DNA from: Fischerella sp. CENA71
GTDB lineage: Bacteria > Cyanobacteriota > Cyanobacteriia > Cyanobacteriales > Nostocaceae
NCBI GenBank assembly: GCA_024239075.1
Contig: JANBVI010000064.1
Coordinates: forward strand, 558,001-622,000
Direction of reading: 5' to 3'
Length of the DNA: 64,000 nt
The translations under genes were made by a program, and so were the position numbers. Of this stretch, positions 55,991 to 64,000 are shown piece by piece. The notes beneath the pieces were generated by a model. It worked only from the letters and a program-made list of their open reading frames with translations. It was not told the origin of the DNA and searched no databases. Position 1 is the first letter of the stretch; the number at the start of each line of letters is the position of its first letter.

Positions 55991-56314
55991 TCAGTGCTTT
56001 CGCGGGTGAGTGGTTTGTGACTCGAAGTTATGTCCTTCATCAACCTTGTTGATAAAATTACCGTAACCGGTTTTATGCTGGCGATCAGTATGAGAATTTT
56101 GCGCTGAACCTTGGTTTTGATGAGGTTTTTTTCCTCGATTTTGTTGTTGGATACTAGTGTTATAAATATTTTGGATTATGGTATTGTTGTCGCCTTGAAT
56201 GACAGCTGTTTGACTACCAGTTTGACCGCTTGTTTGCTGTGCTATGGTTGGTACAGAAAAAAAGCCTAGAGCAGCTATAGAAAAAAGACTAAGCAGGCAA
56301 GTTTTTTTCAGCAT
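55991..56314 (-). CDS. Small secreted protein with curlin-like repeat
   Basis: 107 aa. A signal peptide (MLKKTCLLSLFSIAALGFFS, cut near IAQ) is followed by AVIQGDNNTIIQN, whose Q-x-G-x-N-x5-Q spacing recalls a single curlin repeat, then a charged disordered tail (QNRGKKPHQNQGSAQNSHTD). Probably exported; function unknown. Upstream 56315-56581 is AT-rich and empty. Confidence 0.65.
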   Translation of the reverse strand: MLKKTCLLSLFSIAALGFFSVPTIAQQTSGQTGSQTAVIQGDNNTIIQNIYNTSIQQQNRGKKPHQNQGSAQNSHTDRQHKTGYGNFINKVDEGHNFESQTTHPRKH

Positions 56315-56581
56315 TCTTGATATACCTTTGTACTCTTTGACAAATGTGAGAAATGAATTTTCGTCATCACCTCAGTACTGACTAAGAATCCATTTCTTCA
56401 ATTTTTACAAACCATATACTATGCTGTCAAAAAACTGAAAAGAATTCGCACATGCTTTTTCAACTTTTTATATAGCTATGATGATTGATTTTCAAATTTA
56501 CCTTGAAGTCATCGGCAATATCTCTGTAAATGCCCAAAATTATTTCTCAAATATCGCCTGCTCTTTCTGGTATTTTGCCAA

Positions 56582-58093
56582 TTAATTCTCATCTATTTGC
56601 CTAACTACTGTGAGTGCAGAATAACTCACGCCTGCTGTACCTTCGCCAGGGTGGGTGGAGTCACCAACTAACCAGAGATGATCTATGGGTGTACGATTAG
56701 CAAATCCGAAGGGGCCAAATGTCGGTATCCTTTGACCAATACCACCAACAATACCGCGATCGCGTGCTGTGTAATGAGCAAAGGTACGGGGTGTGGCGGC
56801 TTCGATATGAATGATGGTTTCTGGTTTTAAATAAAAGTATTGTGCCAGACGAGCGATCGCGTCTTCAGTGAACTTTTGTTTTAATCCTTCGTAATTATCT
56901 GTCTTCCACCAAGTTTCCGGATCTACAAAGGACGAAGCAATAATTGTAGCTTGACCTGTAGTAGCACGACCATCACCAGGATGACTTACAGATACAAATA
57001 GGGAATTATTTTCGCCAATCGGGCCATTAGCATCATACATAAATTGCAGGTGGGGGGGACAATCAAGGGGAATCGCGCTTGCATCCACGCCTAGATACAC
57101 CACAAATGCACCGGATGCTGGAGGCAGTTTTTCTACCCGTTTTTTATACCCAGATGGAGCTTTTTCACCTAGTAATTTTACTAAATTCTGGACTGTCACA
57201 TTTGCAACTATATGATCAGCTGATTCTGTCCAAGTTTCCCCAGTTTTTTGGTTGCGAATCACTACAGCTTTAGCTTTACCTTGGGCGACTTTTATTTGTT
57301 CAACGGTGTGGCGCATTAATAATTTACCACCATCTCTTTCTAAAGCAGAAACTAAGCGATCGCTCAATAACTGCATACTACCTTGGAGATGAAACAATCC
57401 TTGTGGTTCCTGAGATACACTCAAGGCTGTTGCTGCATAAAGTAATGCTGTTTCTTCTGCATCTACCTGAGAATATAGCTTCAGTTGCAAATCCAGAAAT
57501 GTCCTCAAGCGGCGATCGTCTGCCAATTTGTAAGCACGTAACGCATCCCCGACCGTAAATAACGTATAAGGTACAGTAATTAAAGTACCAGGACGGACTG
57601 CCTTAGTCAGCTGTAACAAATCCCAAAGGTTACGCGGTGGAAGTACTGGATCACGCCCTTGAAATTTCCAACTCGCCTTAAATAGTGCTGCTATCAACTC
57701 CCAAAAAGGTTCACTACCAGGAAACTGTCGCTGGCGTTCTGCTTGCCATTTTTGGCGATCGCGCCAAACATTGATGGGTGTATTTTCTCCTGGCAAAAAT
57801 ACTGCACAAGCAGGATCGCAAGGTATTGCGGGTGGGAGATCAATTTCTAATTCTGAGAAAATCCGATGATGAATTCCTCCAGGTTCCAAACCTGCAACTT
57901 GAGTTGCACCCACATCAAAAGTAAAGCCTTTGCGTTTAAATGTAGAAGCACAACCACCAGGCACTAAGGCTTGATCTAAGATGAGGACACTATAACCTCG
58001 ATGCGCTAGTAAAGCCCCAGCAGTGAGTCCGCCAATTCCTGCACCAATGACGATGACACGGGATTTGATTTTGCCAACACGATGACCTGGCAT
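56582..58093 (-). CDS. crtD: Carotenoid 3',4'-desaturase (CrtD-like)
   Basis: 503-aa FAD-dependent phytoene-desaturase-superfamily enzyme. The dinucleotide-binding motif is at residues 14-26 (IVIGAGIGGLTAG), followed by PGGCASTFKRKGFTFDVGAT and the C-terminal LVGDSTHPGEGTAGVSYSAL FAD segment. The sequence form fits cyanobacterial CrtD, which acts in myxoxanthophyll synthesis, better than CrtH (carotene isomerase). The start at 58093 is well supported. Confidence 0.82.
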   Translation of the reverse strand: MPGHRVGKIKSRVIVIGAGIGGLTAGALLAHRGYSVLILDQALVPGGCASTFKRKGFTFDVGATQVAGLEPGGIHHRIFSELEIDLPPAIPCDPACAVFLPGENTPINVWRDRQKWQAERQRQFPGSEPFWELIAALFKASWKFQGRDPVLPPRNLWDLLQLTKAVRPGTLITVPYTLFTVGDALRAYKLADDRRLRTFLDLQLKLYSQVDAEETALLYAATALSVSQEPQGLFHLQGSMQLLSDRLVSALERDGGKLLMRHTVEQIKVAQGKAKAVVIRNQKTGETWTESADHIVANVTVQNLVKLLGEKAPSGYKKRVEKLPPASGAFVVYLGVDASAIPLDCPPHLQFMYDANGPIGENNSLFVSVSHPGDGRATTGQATIIASSFVDPETWWKTDNYEGLKQKFTEDAIARLAQYFYLKPETIIHIEAATPRTFAHYTARDRGIVGGIGQRIPTFGPFGFANRTPIDHLWLVGDSTHPGEGTAGVSYSALTVVRQIDEN

Positions 58094-58323
58094 TGATGTT
58101 ACAAAAATATACTTAACTTTCTTAATTATACTTTACAAACATTTAATATAATTTAGCAATGTGAATTTGTTTAACTTTGGCGTCTTGGTGTTGAAAACAA
58201 ACCACCAACACACTAAGAAAAACTTACCGCAGATATAGTAAATATTTGACAGTCAAGCGATCGCTTTAATTATCATTGTAAGTGCTATGTAAGATAGAGT
58301 TAACGGCTCACTTACAACAACCC

Positions 58324-59604
58324 ATGACCTCGACTCTGCTAGAATTTTCTCGTCTCAATGCTCCTACAATACACCAGTTGCCTAATGGTTTAACAATCAT
58401 AGCGGAGCAAATGCCGATAGATGCGGTTAACTTGAATTTGTGGATTAACGTTGGTTCAGCCATAGAAACAGATGCGATTAACGGCATGGCTCACTTTTTA
58501 GAGCATATGATTTTTAAGGGAACAGAGCTACTTGTAAGCGGTGAATTTGAACGTAGAATTGAAGAGCGGGGTGCTGTTACCAATGCTGCTACCAGCCAGG
58601 ATTATACTCATTACTATATAACTACTGCTCCTCAAGACTTTGCTGCTCTGGCGCCTCTGCAAATTGATGTAGTCACTAATGCAAGTATCCCTGATGATGC
58701 TTTTGAACGAGAAAGGTTGGTAGTCTTAGAAGAAATTAGACGTTCCGAAGATAATCCTCGTCGCCGTACCTTCAGAAGGGCGATGGAAATGGCTTTTGCA
58801 AAACTACCGTATAGGCGGCCAGTATTGGGGCCAGAAGAGGTGATTTCTCAACTCAAAGCCCAACAAATGCGAGATTTTCATGCTAGCAGGTATCAACCCC
58901 AGTCAATTACTGCTGTAGCTGTGGGTAATTTACCAGTAGAAGAATTAATCGCAACCATTGCCGAAGGCTTTACAAAAACTAATAATCAACAATTAACTAC
59001 CCACAAACCACTACCAGCACTTGCTCCCGAAGCACCATTTACTGAAATTGTCCGAGGCGAATTTACTGATCAAAGCTTACAGCAAGCACGAATAGTAATG
59101 GTTTGGCGAGTTCCAGGTTTAGATAAACTTGATGAAACTTACGCTTTGGATGTTTTAGCAGCAATTTTAGGACATGGACGGACATCAAGATTATTCCGAG
59201 ATTTACGCGAAGAACGGGGACTAGCTTCTCACATCTCTGTGAGTAACATGAGTCATAAGTTGCAGGGGACATTTTATATTTCTGCCCACTGTCCAATTGA
59301 AAATGTAAAGTTAGTAGAAGAAGCGATCGCTCAACACATCAGAACCTTACAAACAGAATTCGTGCAAGAATCAGAAATTAACCGCGTACACAAACGAGTA
59401 GCCAATAAATTTATTTTTAGCAACGAGACACCGAGCGATCGCGCACGTTTATATGGTTACTATCAAACACTAATAGGTGATTTAGAGCCAGCCTTTGACT
59501 ATCCCAGCCATATCCAAGCCCAAGATGCAACAAATTTAATTCAAGCTGCCCAAAAGCATCTTAACCCCGATGCGTATGGTGTAGTAATCATGAAACCAAT
59601 TTAG
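58324..59604 (+). CDS. M16-family zinc metallopeptidase
   Basis: 426-aa insulinase/processing-peptidase-like protease. The inverted zinc motif H57-F-L-E60-H61 (MAHFLEHMIFKGT) is present, with a downstream Glu in ERLVVLEEIRRSEDN as third ligand, plus the R/Y substrate-binding segment GLASHISVSNMSHK. ATG 58324 (MTSTLLEF) is preferred over an upstream one at 58282. Cyanobacterial genomes often carry two M16 genes in tandem; only one is seen here. Confidence 0.9.
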   Translation: MTSTLLEFSRLNAPTIHQLPNGLTIIAEQMPIDAVNLNLWINVGSAIETDAINGMAHFLEHMIFKGTELLVSGEFERRIEERGAVTNAATSQDYTHYYITTAPQDFAALAPLQIDVVTNASIPDDAFERERLVVLEEIRRSEDNPRRRTFRRAMEMAFAKLPYRRPVLGPEEVISQLKAQQMRDFHASRYQPQSITAVAVGNLPVEELIATIAEGFTKTNNQQLTTHKPLPALAPEAPFTEIVRGEFTDQSLQQARIVMVWRVPGLDKLDETYALDVLAAILGHGRTSRLFRDLREERGLASHISVSNMSHKLQGTFYISAHCPIENVKLVEEAIAQHIRTLQTEFVQESEINRVHKRVANKFIFSNETPSDRARLYGYYQTLIGDLEPAFDYPSHIQAQDATNLIQAAQKHLNPDAYGVVIMKPI

Positions 59605-59608
59605 TGGA

Positions 59609-59688
59609 CAGTTATCAGTTATCAGTTATCAGTTATCAGTTATCAGTTGTTAGATAATGTTAACTGTTAACTGTGAACTGTTAACTGA
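59609..59688. repeat. CAGTTAT heptamer array
   Basis: Five perfect tandem CAGTTAT units (59612-59647) are followed by TTAACTG/TGAACTG units. Same family as the urtA-urtB spacer (7760-7903), here directly before the fructosamine kinase start codon. Confidence 0.75.
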
Positions 59689-59691
59689 ATC

Positions 59692-60555
59692 ATGTGGACT
59701 GACATCGACGCTCATATTACTCAAATCACTGGTGAAAAATTCTACTCTGCACAACGACGTTCTGTTGGTGGCGGGTGCATAAATCAAAGTTATGCTATAT
59801 CTGATGGCAAACTTACCTACTTTGTGAAGCTGAATCAAGCATCCCAAGCTTCCATGTTTGAAGCGGAAGCACTGGGTTTAAAACACATGTATAACACAGG
59901 TACTATTCGTGTTCCCAAACCAATCTGTTATGGAACAACAGGTAATTCTTGTTACTTGGTTTTAGAGTGGTTGGAAATGGGTTCAGGTAATACCAAAACC
60001 TGGGAAGATATGGGGCGTAAGTTAGCCGCGATGCACAAAGCCACGAGTCAGAATGGTTTTGGCTGGGATATAAATAATACCATTGGTTCTACACCCCAAA
60101 TTAATACCTGGACATCCAACTGGATAGAATTCTTTGGTAAGCATCGCTTGGGTTATCAGTTTCAATTAGCAAGGCGACGGGGTGGTAGATTTCCACAAGC
60201 AGAAGAGTTACTGACAGCAATTCCTGAAATCTTAGCAGATTATTCTCCGCAACCTTCCTTAGTACACGGTGATTTGTGGGGGGGTAATGCTGGATGTACT
60301 GTCACAGGAGAACCAGTCATTTTTGATCCAGCAACTTATTTTGGGGATAGAGAAGTAGACATCGCCATGACTGAACTTTTTGGTGGTTTTCCGGCGGCGT
60401 TTTATCGTGGTTATGACGAAGTGTTTCCCCTAGAATCAGGATACGAACGAAGGAAGACGTTGTATAACTTGTATCATATTGTCAACCATTTTAATTTGTT
60501 TGGGGGTGGCTATGAGTCACAAGCAAATAGTATGATTGCAAGACTTTTGCGGTAA
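59692..60555 (+). CDS. Fructosamine kinase family protein (FN3K-related)
   Basis: 287-aa APH-fold kinase that phosphorylates ketosamines on glycated proteins, causing deglycation. The catalytic loop H192-G-D194-L-W-G-G-N199 and the metal-binding D of FDPATYFGDREVDIAMTELF are intact. ATG 59692 directly follows the heptamer array, so its ribosome-binding site is within repeat sequence. Confidence 0.9.
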   Translation: MWTDIDAHITQITGEKFYSAQRRSVGGGCINQSYAISDGKLTYFVKLNQASQASMFEAEALGLKHMYNTGTIRVPKPICYGTTGNSCYLVLEWLEMGSGNTKTWEDMGRKLAAMHKATSQNGFGWDINNTIGSTPQINTWTSNWIEFFGKHRLGYQFQLARRRGGRFPQAEELLTAIPEILADYSPQPSLVHGDLWGGNAGCTVTGEPVIFDPATYFGDREVDIAMTELFGGFPAAFYRGYDEVFPLESGYERRKTLYNLYHIVNHFNLFGGGYESQANSMIARLLR

Positions 60556-60695
60556 ATACTTTGTTATTGATTGCATAAATTCATAGCGAAATTTTGACAC
60601 CAAAACTCAGCGTTCCTCTGCGTTTAAAACCGCTACGAATTAATGCAAATCTGTACTTAGTTGTTATACCACTGAATTGTAAAACGGATTTTTCT

Positions 60696-61019
60696 ATGAA
60701 TGATGCTATACCCCCTCAAAATGTTATCAATTGTTTTCAGACTATCTTAAATGCTATTGCCACAGGAGATTACGAGCTTTTTACAACTGTGGGTGATTCA
60801 GGCTACAAAGAAGGCATAACAAAGCAAATGTTTGAGAGTGTTAGTGAGCAGCTTGCTTCACGCATGAAAGAAGGTTATTCGATAACTTATTTGTGTCATC
60901 TCAAACAGAGTCAATATCAAGTTTATTTGTGGAAGCTAAGTTTTGAAGATGGTGGAGACGAATTTGTAGGACGTATGGTAATGAATGCAGACAAAGTCGT
61001 AGGAATTATGATTACCTAA
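60696..61019 (+). CDS. Small hypothetical protein
   Basis: 107 aa (MNDAIPPQNVINCFQTILNA), with an alpha+beta pattern (EGYSITYLCHLKQSQYQVYL, DEFVGRMVMNADKVVGIMI) that resembles an NTF2/SnoaL-like cone fold. ATG 60696 is chosen because the longer frame from 60594 encodes a CTCTGCG repeat. Function unknown. Confidence 0.6.
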   Translation: MNDAIPPQNVINCFQTILNAIATGDYELFTTVGDSGYKEGITKQMFESVSEQLASRMKEGYSITYLCHLKQSQYQVYLWKLSFEDGGDEFVGRMVMNADKVVGIMIT

Positions 61020-61460
61020 TTCTCGAACCCATGCCCCAAAAAAATTTTATATTTTCTAAAAAACTAACTCATGGATAGTTTTTGTGGATGAGTACAGTTA
61101 TTAATTAACATCAATCAATGCATTTTTTGTTAATGAGATAATCTAAATAATTCATAACTATATCTGGGGTGATTTCATCGCTCAAACATCATATGTTTTT
61201 TAGAGACGTGAGGAACATCTTATCTCTACAGTAAAAATAAAATGTAGTGGCGTGGCAAGACCAAAATGATGCAATAAATCTCTGATTCTATCTCTGTGTT
61301 CTCTGCGCCTCTGCGGTTAAATAAATTACTTTTTTTGAACCGCAGAGACACAGAGAGCGCAGAGAGAAAAGTAAAGCTTATAAGTCACCTTGACAGCGTT
61401 ACTACTAACCACTAACAACCAACAACCTTAACTTTTGAGGGTAGCTTGCAGGAGGAAATA
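61020..61460. other. Repeat-containing leader of nifJ
   Basis: 440 bp without a gene. A long inverted repeat of CTCTGTGTTCTCTGCGCCTC (61291-61320) and its complement (61337-61366) forms a large imperfect hairpin about 95 bp before the nifJ start. GAGACGTGAGGAACATCTTA-type sequence (61202-61230) recalls the GAGACG palindrome family. GGAGG at 61451-61455 is the nifJ ribosome-binding site. No NtcA box was found. Confidence 0.5.
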
Positions 61461-64000
61461 ATGCACACAACCTTTGCAACCATTGATGGGAATGAGGCTG
61501 TAGCCCGTGTTGCTTATCGTTTAAGTGAAGTCATAGCCATTTATCCCATCACCCCCTCTTCAGCGATGGGTGAATGGGCTGATGCTTGGTCGGCGTCAAA
61601 TCGGCGTAATTTGTGGGATACTGTTCCCAGTGTAATTGAGATGCAGAGTGAAGGTGGAGCAGCTGCGGCTGTACATGGAGCGCTACAAACGGGTTCTTTA
61701 ACGACCACATTCACTTCGTCTCAGGGATTATTGTTGATGATCCCTAATTTGTACAAAATTGCTGGAGAATTAACTAGTGCAGTAATTCATGTGGCTGCAC
61801 GTTCTCTAGCTACCCACGCTTTATCTATTTTTGGCGATCACAGTGATGTCATGGCAGCCCGTGGTACTGGGTTTGCGTTGCTGTGTTCTGCTTCTGTGCA
61901 GGAAGCCCATGATTTTGCGTTGATTGCTCAAGCTGCAACTTTGGCGGCGCGAGTACCGTTTATGCACTTTTTTGATGGTTTTCGGACTTCCCATGAAATT
62001 CAGAAAGTCCAGTTACTCACAGATGATGATTTGCGATCGCTCATTGATGAAGAATTAATCATAGCTCATCGCACTCGCGCTTTAACTCCAGATCGCCCCG
62101 TATTACGGGGAACTGCTCAAAACCCTGATGTTTATTTTCAAGCCCGCGAACGTGCTAACCCTTATTACAATGCTTGTGCAGAAATAGTCCAGCAAGTTAT
62201 GGACAAATTTGGGGAACGCACAGGACGACATTATCAAATTTATGAATATTATGGTGCAACCGACGCCGATCGCGTCATTGTCCTCATGGGTTCTGGTTGT
62301 GAAACAGTCCATGAAACCGTAGATTATCTCAACGCCCGTGGAGAAAAAGTCGGTGTTGTCAAAGTCAGATTATATCGCCCCTTTGATGTCGAAAGATTTA
62401 TTCAGATATTACCAAAAACCACAAAAGCGATCGCAGTTTTAGATCGTAGCAAAGAACCAGGTTCAGCCGGAGAACCATTGTATCTCGATGTTGTCACCGC
62501 TATTCATGAAACCAATCTAAAATCTAAAATCCAAAATCTAAAATCAATAGTTGGTGGTCGCTACGGTCTTTCTTCTAAAGAGTTTACCCCGGCAATGGTG
62601 CGGGCTATTTTCGATAATCTTGCCCAAACACAACCGCGAAATCACTTTACTGTTGGTATTAATGACGACGTTAATCATACTTCTCTAAGTTTTGACCCCA
62701 ATTTCTCAACTGAACCAAATCATGTTGTCAGAGCCATGTTTTATGGCTTAGGTTCTGATGGGACAGTCGGTGCAAATAAAAACTCAATCAAGATTATTGG
62801 TGAAGAAACCAACAACTACGCCCAAGGTTATTTTGTCTACGATTCCAAGAAATCTGGCTCAATGACAGTTTCTCATTTGCGTTTTGGCCCGAAGCCAATT
62901 CGCTCTACTTATCTGATTGGTAAAGCAAATTTCATCGGTTGCCATCAGTGGGTCTTCTTGGATCGAGTAGATGTACTGAAAGATGCTGTAATTGGGGCAA
63001 CTTTTTTACTGAATAGTCCTTATGATGCTGATACCGTCTGGGAAAATTTACCAGAGAAAGTCCAGCAGCAAATTATTAGCAAACAATTAAAATTTTACGT
63101 TATCAATGCGACTCAAGTTGCCCGTGATAGTGGCATGGGTGGACGCATTAATACAATAATGCAAGTATGCTTTTTTGCCTTAGCAGGAGTTTTACCTCAA
63201 GAAGAAGCGATCGCCAAAATCAAGCAAGCTATTGAAAAGACATACGGTAAAAAAGGTGCAGAAGTCGTCCGCATGAATCTACAAGCAGTGGATCAAACGC
63301 TGGAAAACTTGCACAAAGTCGATGTCAGACGTGGAGAAGACACGGAGACGCGGAGAGTGGGTGATGCGGAGAGAGAAGAATTCCCCGTGTCCCCGCGTCA
63401 GAACCTCCCCGCGTCCTCTTCATTCCCCGCGTCCCCGCGTCAGAATCTCCCCGCGTCCTCATCTGCGCCTGAGTTCGTGCGAGAAGTCTTAGGCAAAATT
63501 ATGAGGTGGGAAGGAGATGATTTACCTGTAAGTGCGTTACCTGCGGATGGAACTTTCCCTACGGGTACTTCTCAATGGGAAAAACGCAATGTAGCGCTAG
63601 AAATTCCGGTTTGGGAAGCGGATGTCTGCGTACAATGCAGTAAGTGTGTGATGGTTTGTCCCCATGCGGCAATTCGCAGTAAGGTTTATGTAGAGAGTGA
63701 ATTAACCAATGCTCCGGTAACATTCAAGTCTATTTCTGCCAAAGATAAAGACTTTGCTGGACAGAAATTTACGATTCAAGTAGCACCGGAAGATTGTACA
63801 GGATGTGGTATCTGCGTTGAAATTTGCCCTGCAAAAAATAAATTGCAACCAGAAACTAAAGCAATTAATCTCAAACCCCAGCTACCTTTACGGGAGCAAG
63901 AACGAGAAAACTGGAATTTCTTCTTGAATTTACCAAATCCTGACCGACGGCAACTCAAAGTCAACCAAATTCGTCAACAACAACTGCAAGAACCATTGTT
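61461..64000 (+). CDS. nifJ: Pyruvate:ferredoxin (flavodoxin) oxidoreductase NifJ, 5' part
   Basis: 846 codons present; the gene continues past the window. NifJ oxidises pyruvate to acetyl-CoA and reduces ferredoxin or flavodoxin, for nitrogenase or fermentation. Domain I (PITPSSAMGEWAD), domain III (GADGTVGANK-like GSDGTVGANKNSIKIIGE), the intersubunit GRINTIMQ segment and two 4Fe-4S ferredoxin motifs (CVQCSKCVMVCP and CTGCGICVEICP) are visible; the TPP domain is off the edge. Two in-frame repeat intrusions occur: heptamers at 62513-62547 (LKSKIQNLKS) and a GC-rich hairpin at 63332-63468. Confidence 0.95.
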   Translation, partial: MHTTFATIDGNEAVARVAYRLSEVIAIYPITPSSAMGEWADAWSASNRRNLWDTVPSVIEMQSEGGAAAAVHGALQTGSLTTTFTSSQGLLLMIPNLYKIAGELTSAVIHVAARSLATHALSIFGDHSDVMAARGTGFALLCSASVQEAHDFALIAQAATLAARVPFMHFFDGFRTSHEIQKVQLLTDDDLRSLIDEELIIAHRTRALTPDRPVLRGTAQNPDVYFQARERANPYYNACAEIVQQVMDKFGERTGRHYQIYEYYGATDADRVIVLMGSGCETVHETVDYLNARGEKVGVVKVRLYRPFDVERFIQILPKTTKAIAVLDRSKEPGSAGEPLYLDVVTAIHETNLKSKIQNLKSIVGGRYGLSSKEFTPAMVRAIFDNLAQTQPRNHFTVGINDDVNHTSLSFDPNFSTEPNHVVRAMFYGLGSDGTVGANKNSIKIIGEETNNYAQGYFVYDSKKSGSMTVSHLRFGPKPIRSTYLIGKANFIGCHQWVFLDRVDVLKDAVIGATFLLNSPYDADTVWENLPEKVQQQIISKQLKFYVINATQVARDSGMGGRINTIMQVCFFALAGVLPQEEAIAKIKQAIEKTYGKKGAEVVRMNLQAVDQTLENLHKVDVRRGEDTETRRVGDAEREEFPVSPRQNLPASSSFPASPRQNLPASSSAPEFVREVLGKIMRWEGDDLPVSALPADGTFPTGTSQWEKRNVALEIPVWEADVCVQCSKCVMVCPHAAIRSKVYVESELTNAPVTFKSISAKDKDFAGQKFTIQVAPEDCTGCGICVEICPAKNKLQPETKAINLKPQLPLREQERENWNFFLNLPNPDRRQLKVNQIRQQQLQEPL
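62513..62547. repeat. AAAATCT/AAAATCC heptamers in frame in nifJ
   Basis: Five heptamer units (AATCTAAAATCTAAAATCCA-type) encode NLKSKIQNLKS between domains I/II and III of NifJ. The same heptamers form intergenic repeats at 20238-20268 and 20671-20703. Confidence 0.7.
63332..63468. repeat. GC-rich inverted repeat in frame in nifJ
   Basis: GGAGAAGACACGGAGACGCG units (RGEDTETRR) are followed by inverted CCCCGTGTCCCCGCGTCAGA units (PVSPRQNLPASS), about 46 residues in the linker before the 4Fe-4S domain. Same family as the mutS insertion at 11501-11668. Confidence 0.75.

Noticed and set aside
55819-56052. 77-codon plus-strand frame after the InrS-like gene
   Set aside because: Overlaps the antisense secreted-protein gene, which has a convincing signal peptide, and shows no family pattern.

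Overview
The window is cyanobacterial chromosome, most likely from a filamentous Nostocales genome (Nostoc, Anabaena, Tolypothrix or Calothrix type). The evidence is the dense HIP1 octamer GCGATCGC in and between genes, the marker genes pcyA, crtD, crtE, urtABCDE and a DevBCA-type exporter, two very large sensor kinases, and intergenic spaces full of short heptamer repeats and hairpin elements typical of that group. No tRNA, rRNA or CRISPR array was found.

Layout. 1-1.7 kb: 5' part of crtE, a MITE-like element and folD. 1.7-3.9 kb: a small OB-fold-like protein, a Nudix hydrolase and an AI-2E-type permease. 3.9-9.3 kb: a complete urea ABC transporter operon, urtABCDE, on the minus strand behind an NtcA-like promoter. 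9.6-12.3 kb: mutS, carrying an in-frame repeat insertion. 12.5-18.5 kb: an apparent defence island between mutS and tldD, made of an HNH endonuclease, an N-terminally truncated SF2 helicase, a MORC/MutL-like GHKL ATPase, two small unknown proteins and a cysteine desulfurase. 18.8-22 kb: tldD and tldE/pmbA, separated by a four-helix-bundle gene flanked by inverted heptamer repeats. 22-32 kb: a short-chain dehydrogenase, a secreted repeat protein, pyrB, a four-CBS protein, an amidase/TetR divergent pair with a palindromic operator, a DUF3531-like protein, a TPR protein and an ECF-like ATPase. 32-37 kb: pcyA and a devB-devC-devA exporter. 37-47 kb: a conserved membrane protein, a HAD phosphatase, and a tandem pair of giant signalling kinases (2017 and 664 aa).

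47-55 kb is an accessory region. It holds an NB-ARC/TPR (NLR-like) protein, two related 21-bp tandem arrays, a toxin-antitoxin module with a nonsense-mutated toxin, a frameshifted haemagglutinin-type exoprotein and TPR proteins. 55-64 kb: a CsoR/InrS-type metal sensor, a small secreted protein, crtD, an M16 peptidase, a fructosamine kinase, a small unknown protein and the first 2.5 kb of nifJ (pyruvate:ferredoxin oxidoreductase), cut by the window end.

Two themes stand out. One is the island at 12.5-18.5 kb, the best candidate for an incompletely described defence system. The other is the way small dispersed repeats have entered genes: GC-rich repeats in mutS and nifJ, a 22-bp palindrome in the giant kinase, heptamer repeats in nifJ and the kinase linker, and a MITE that supplies the folD stop codon. 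All functional statements are read from sequence motifs and family knowledge; no database search was run.
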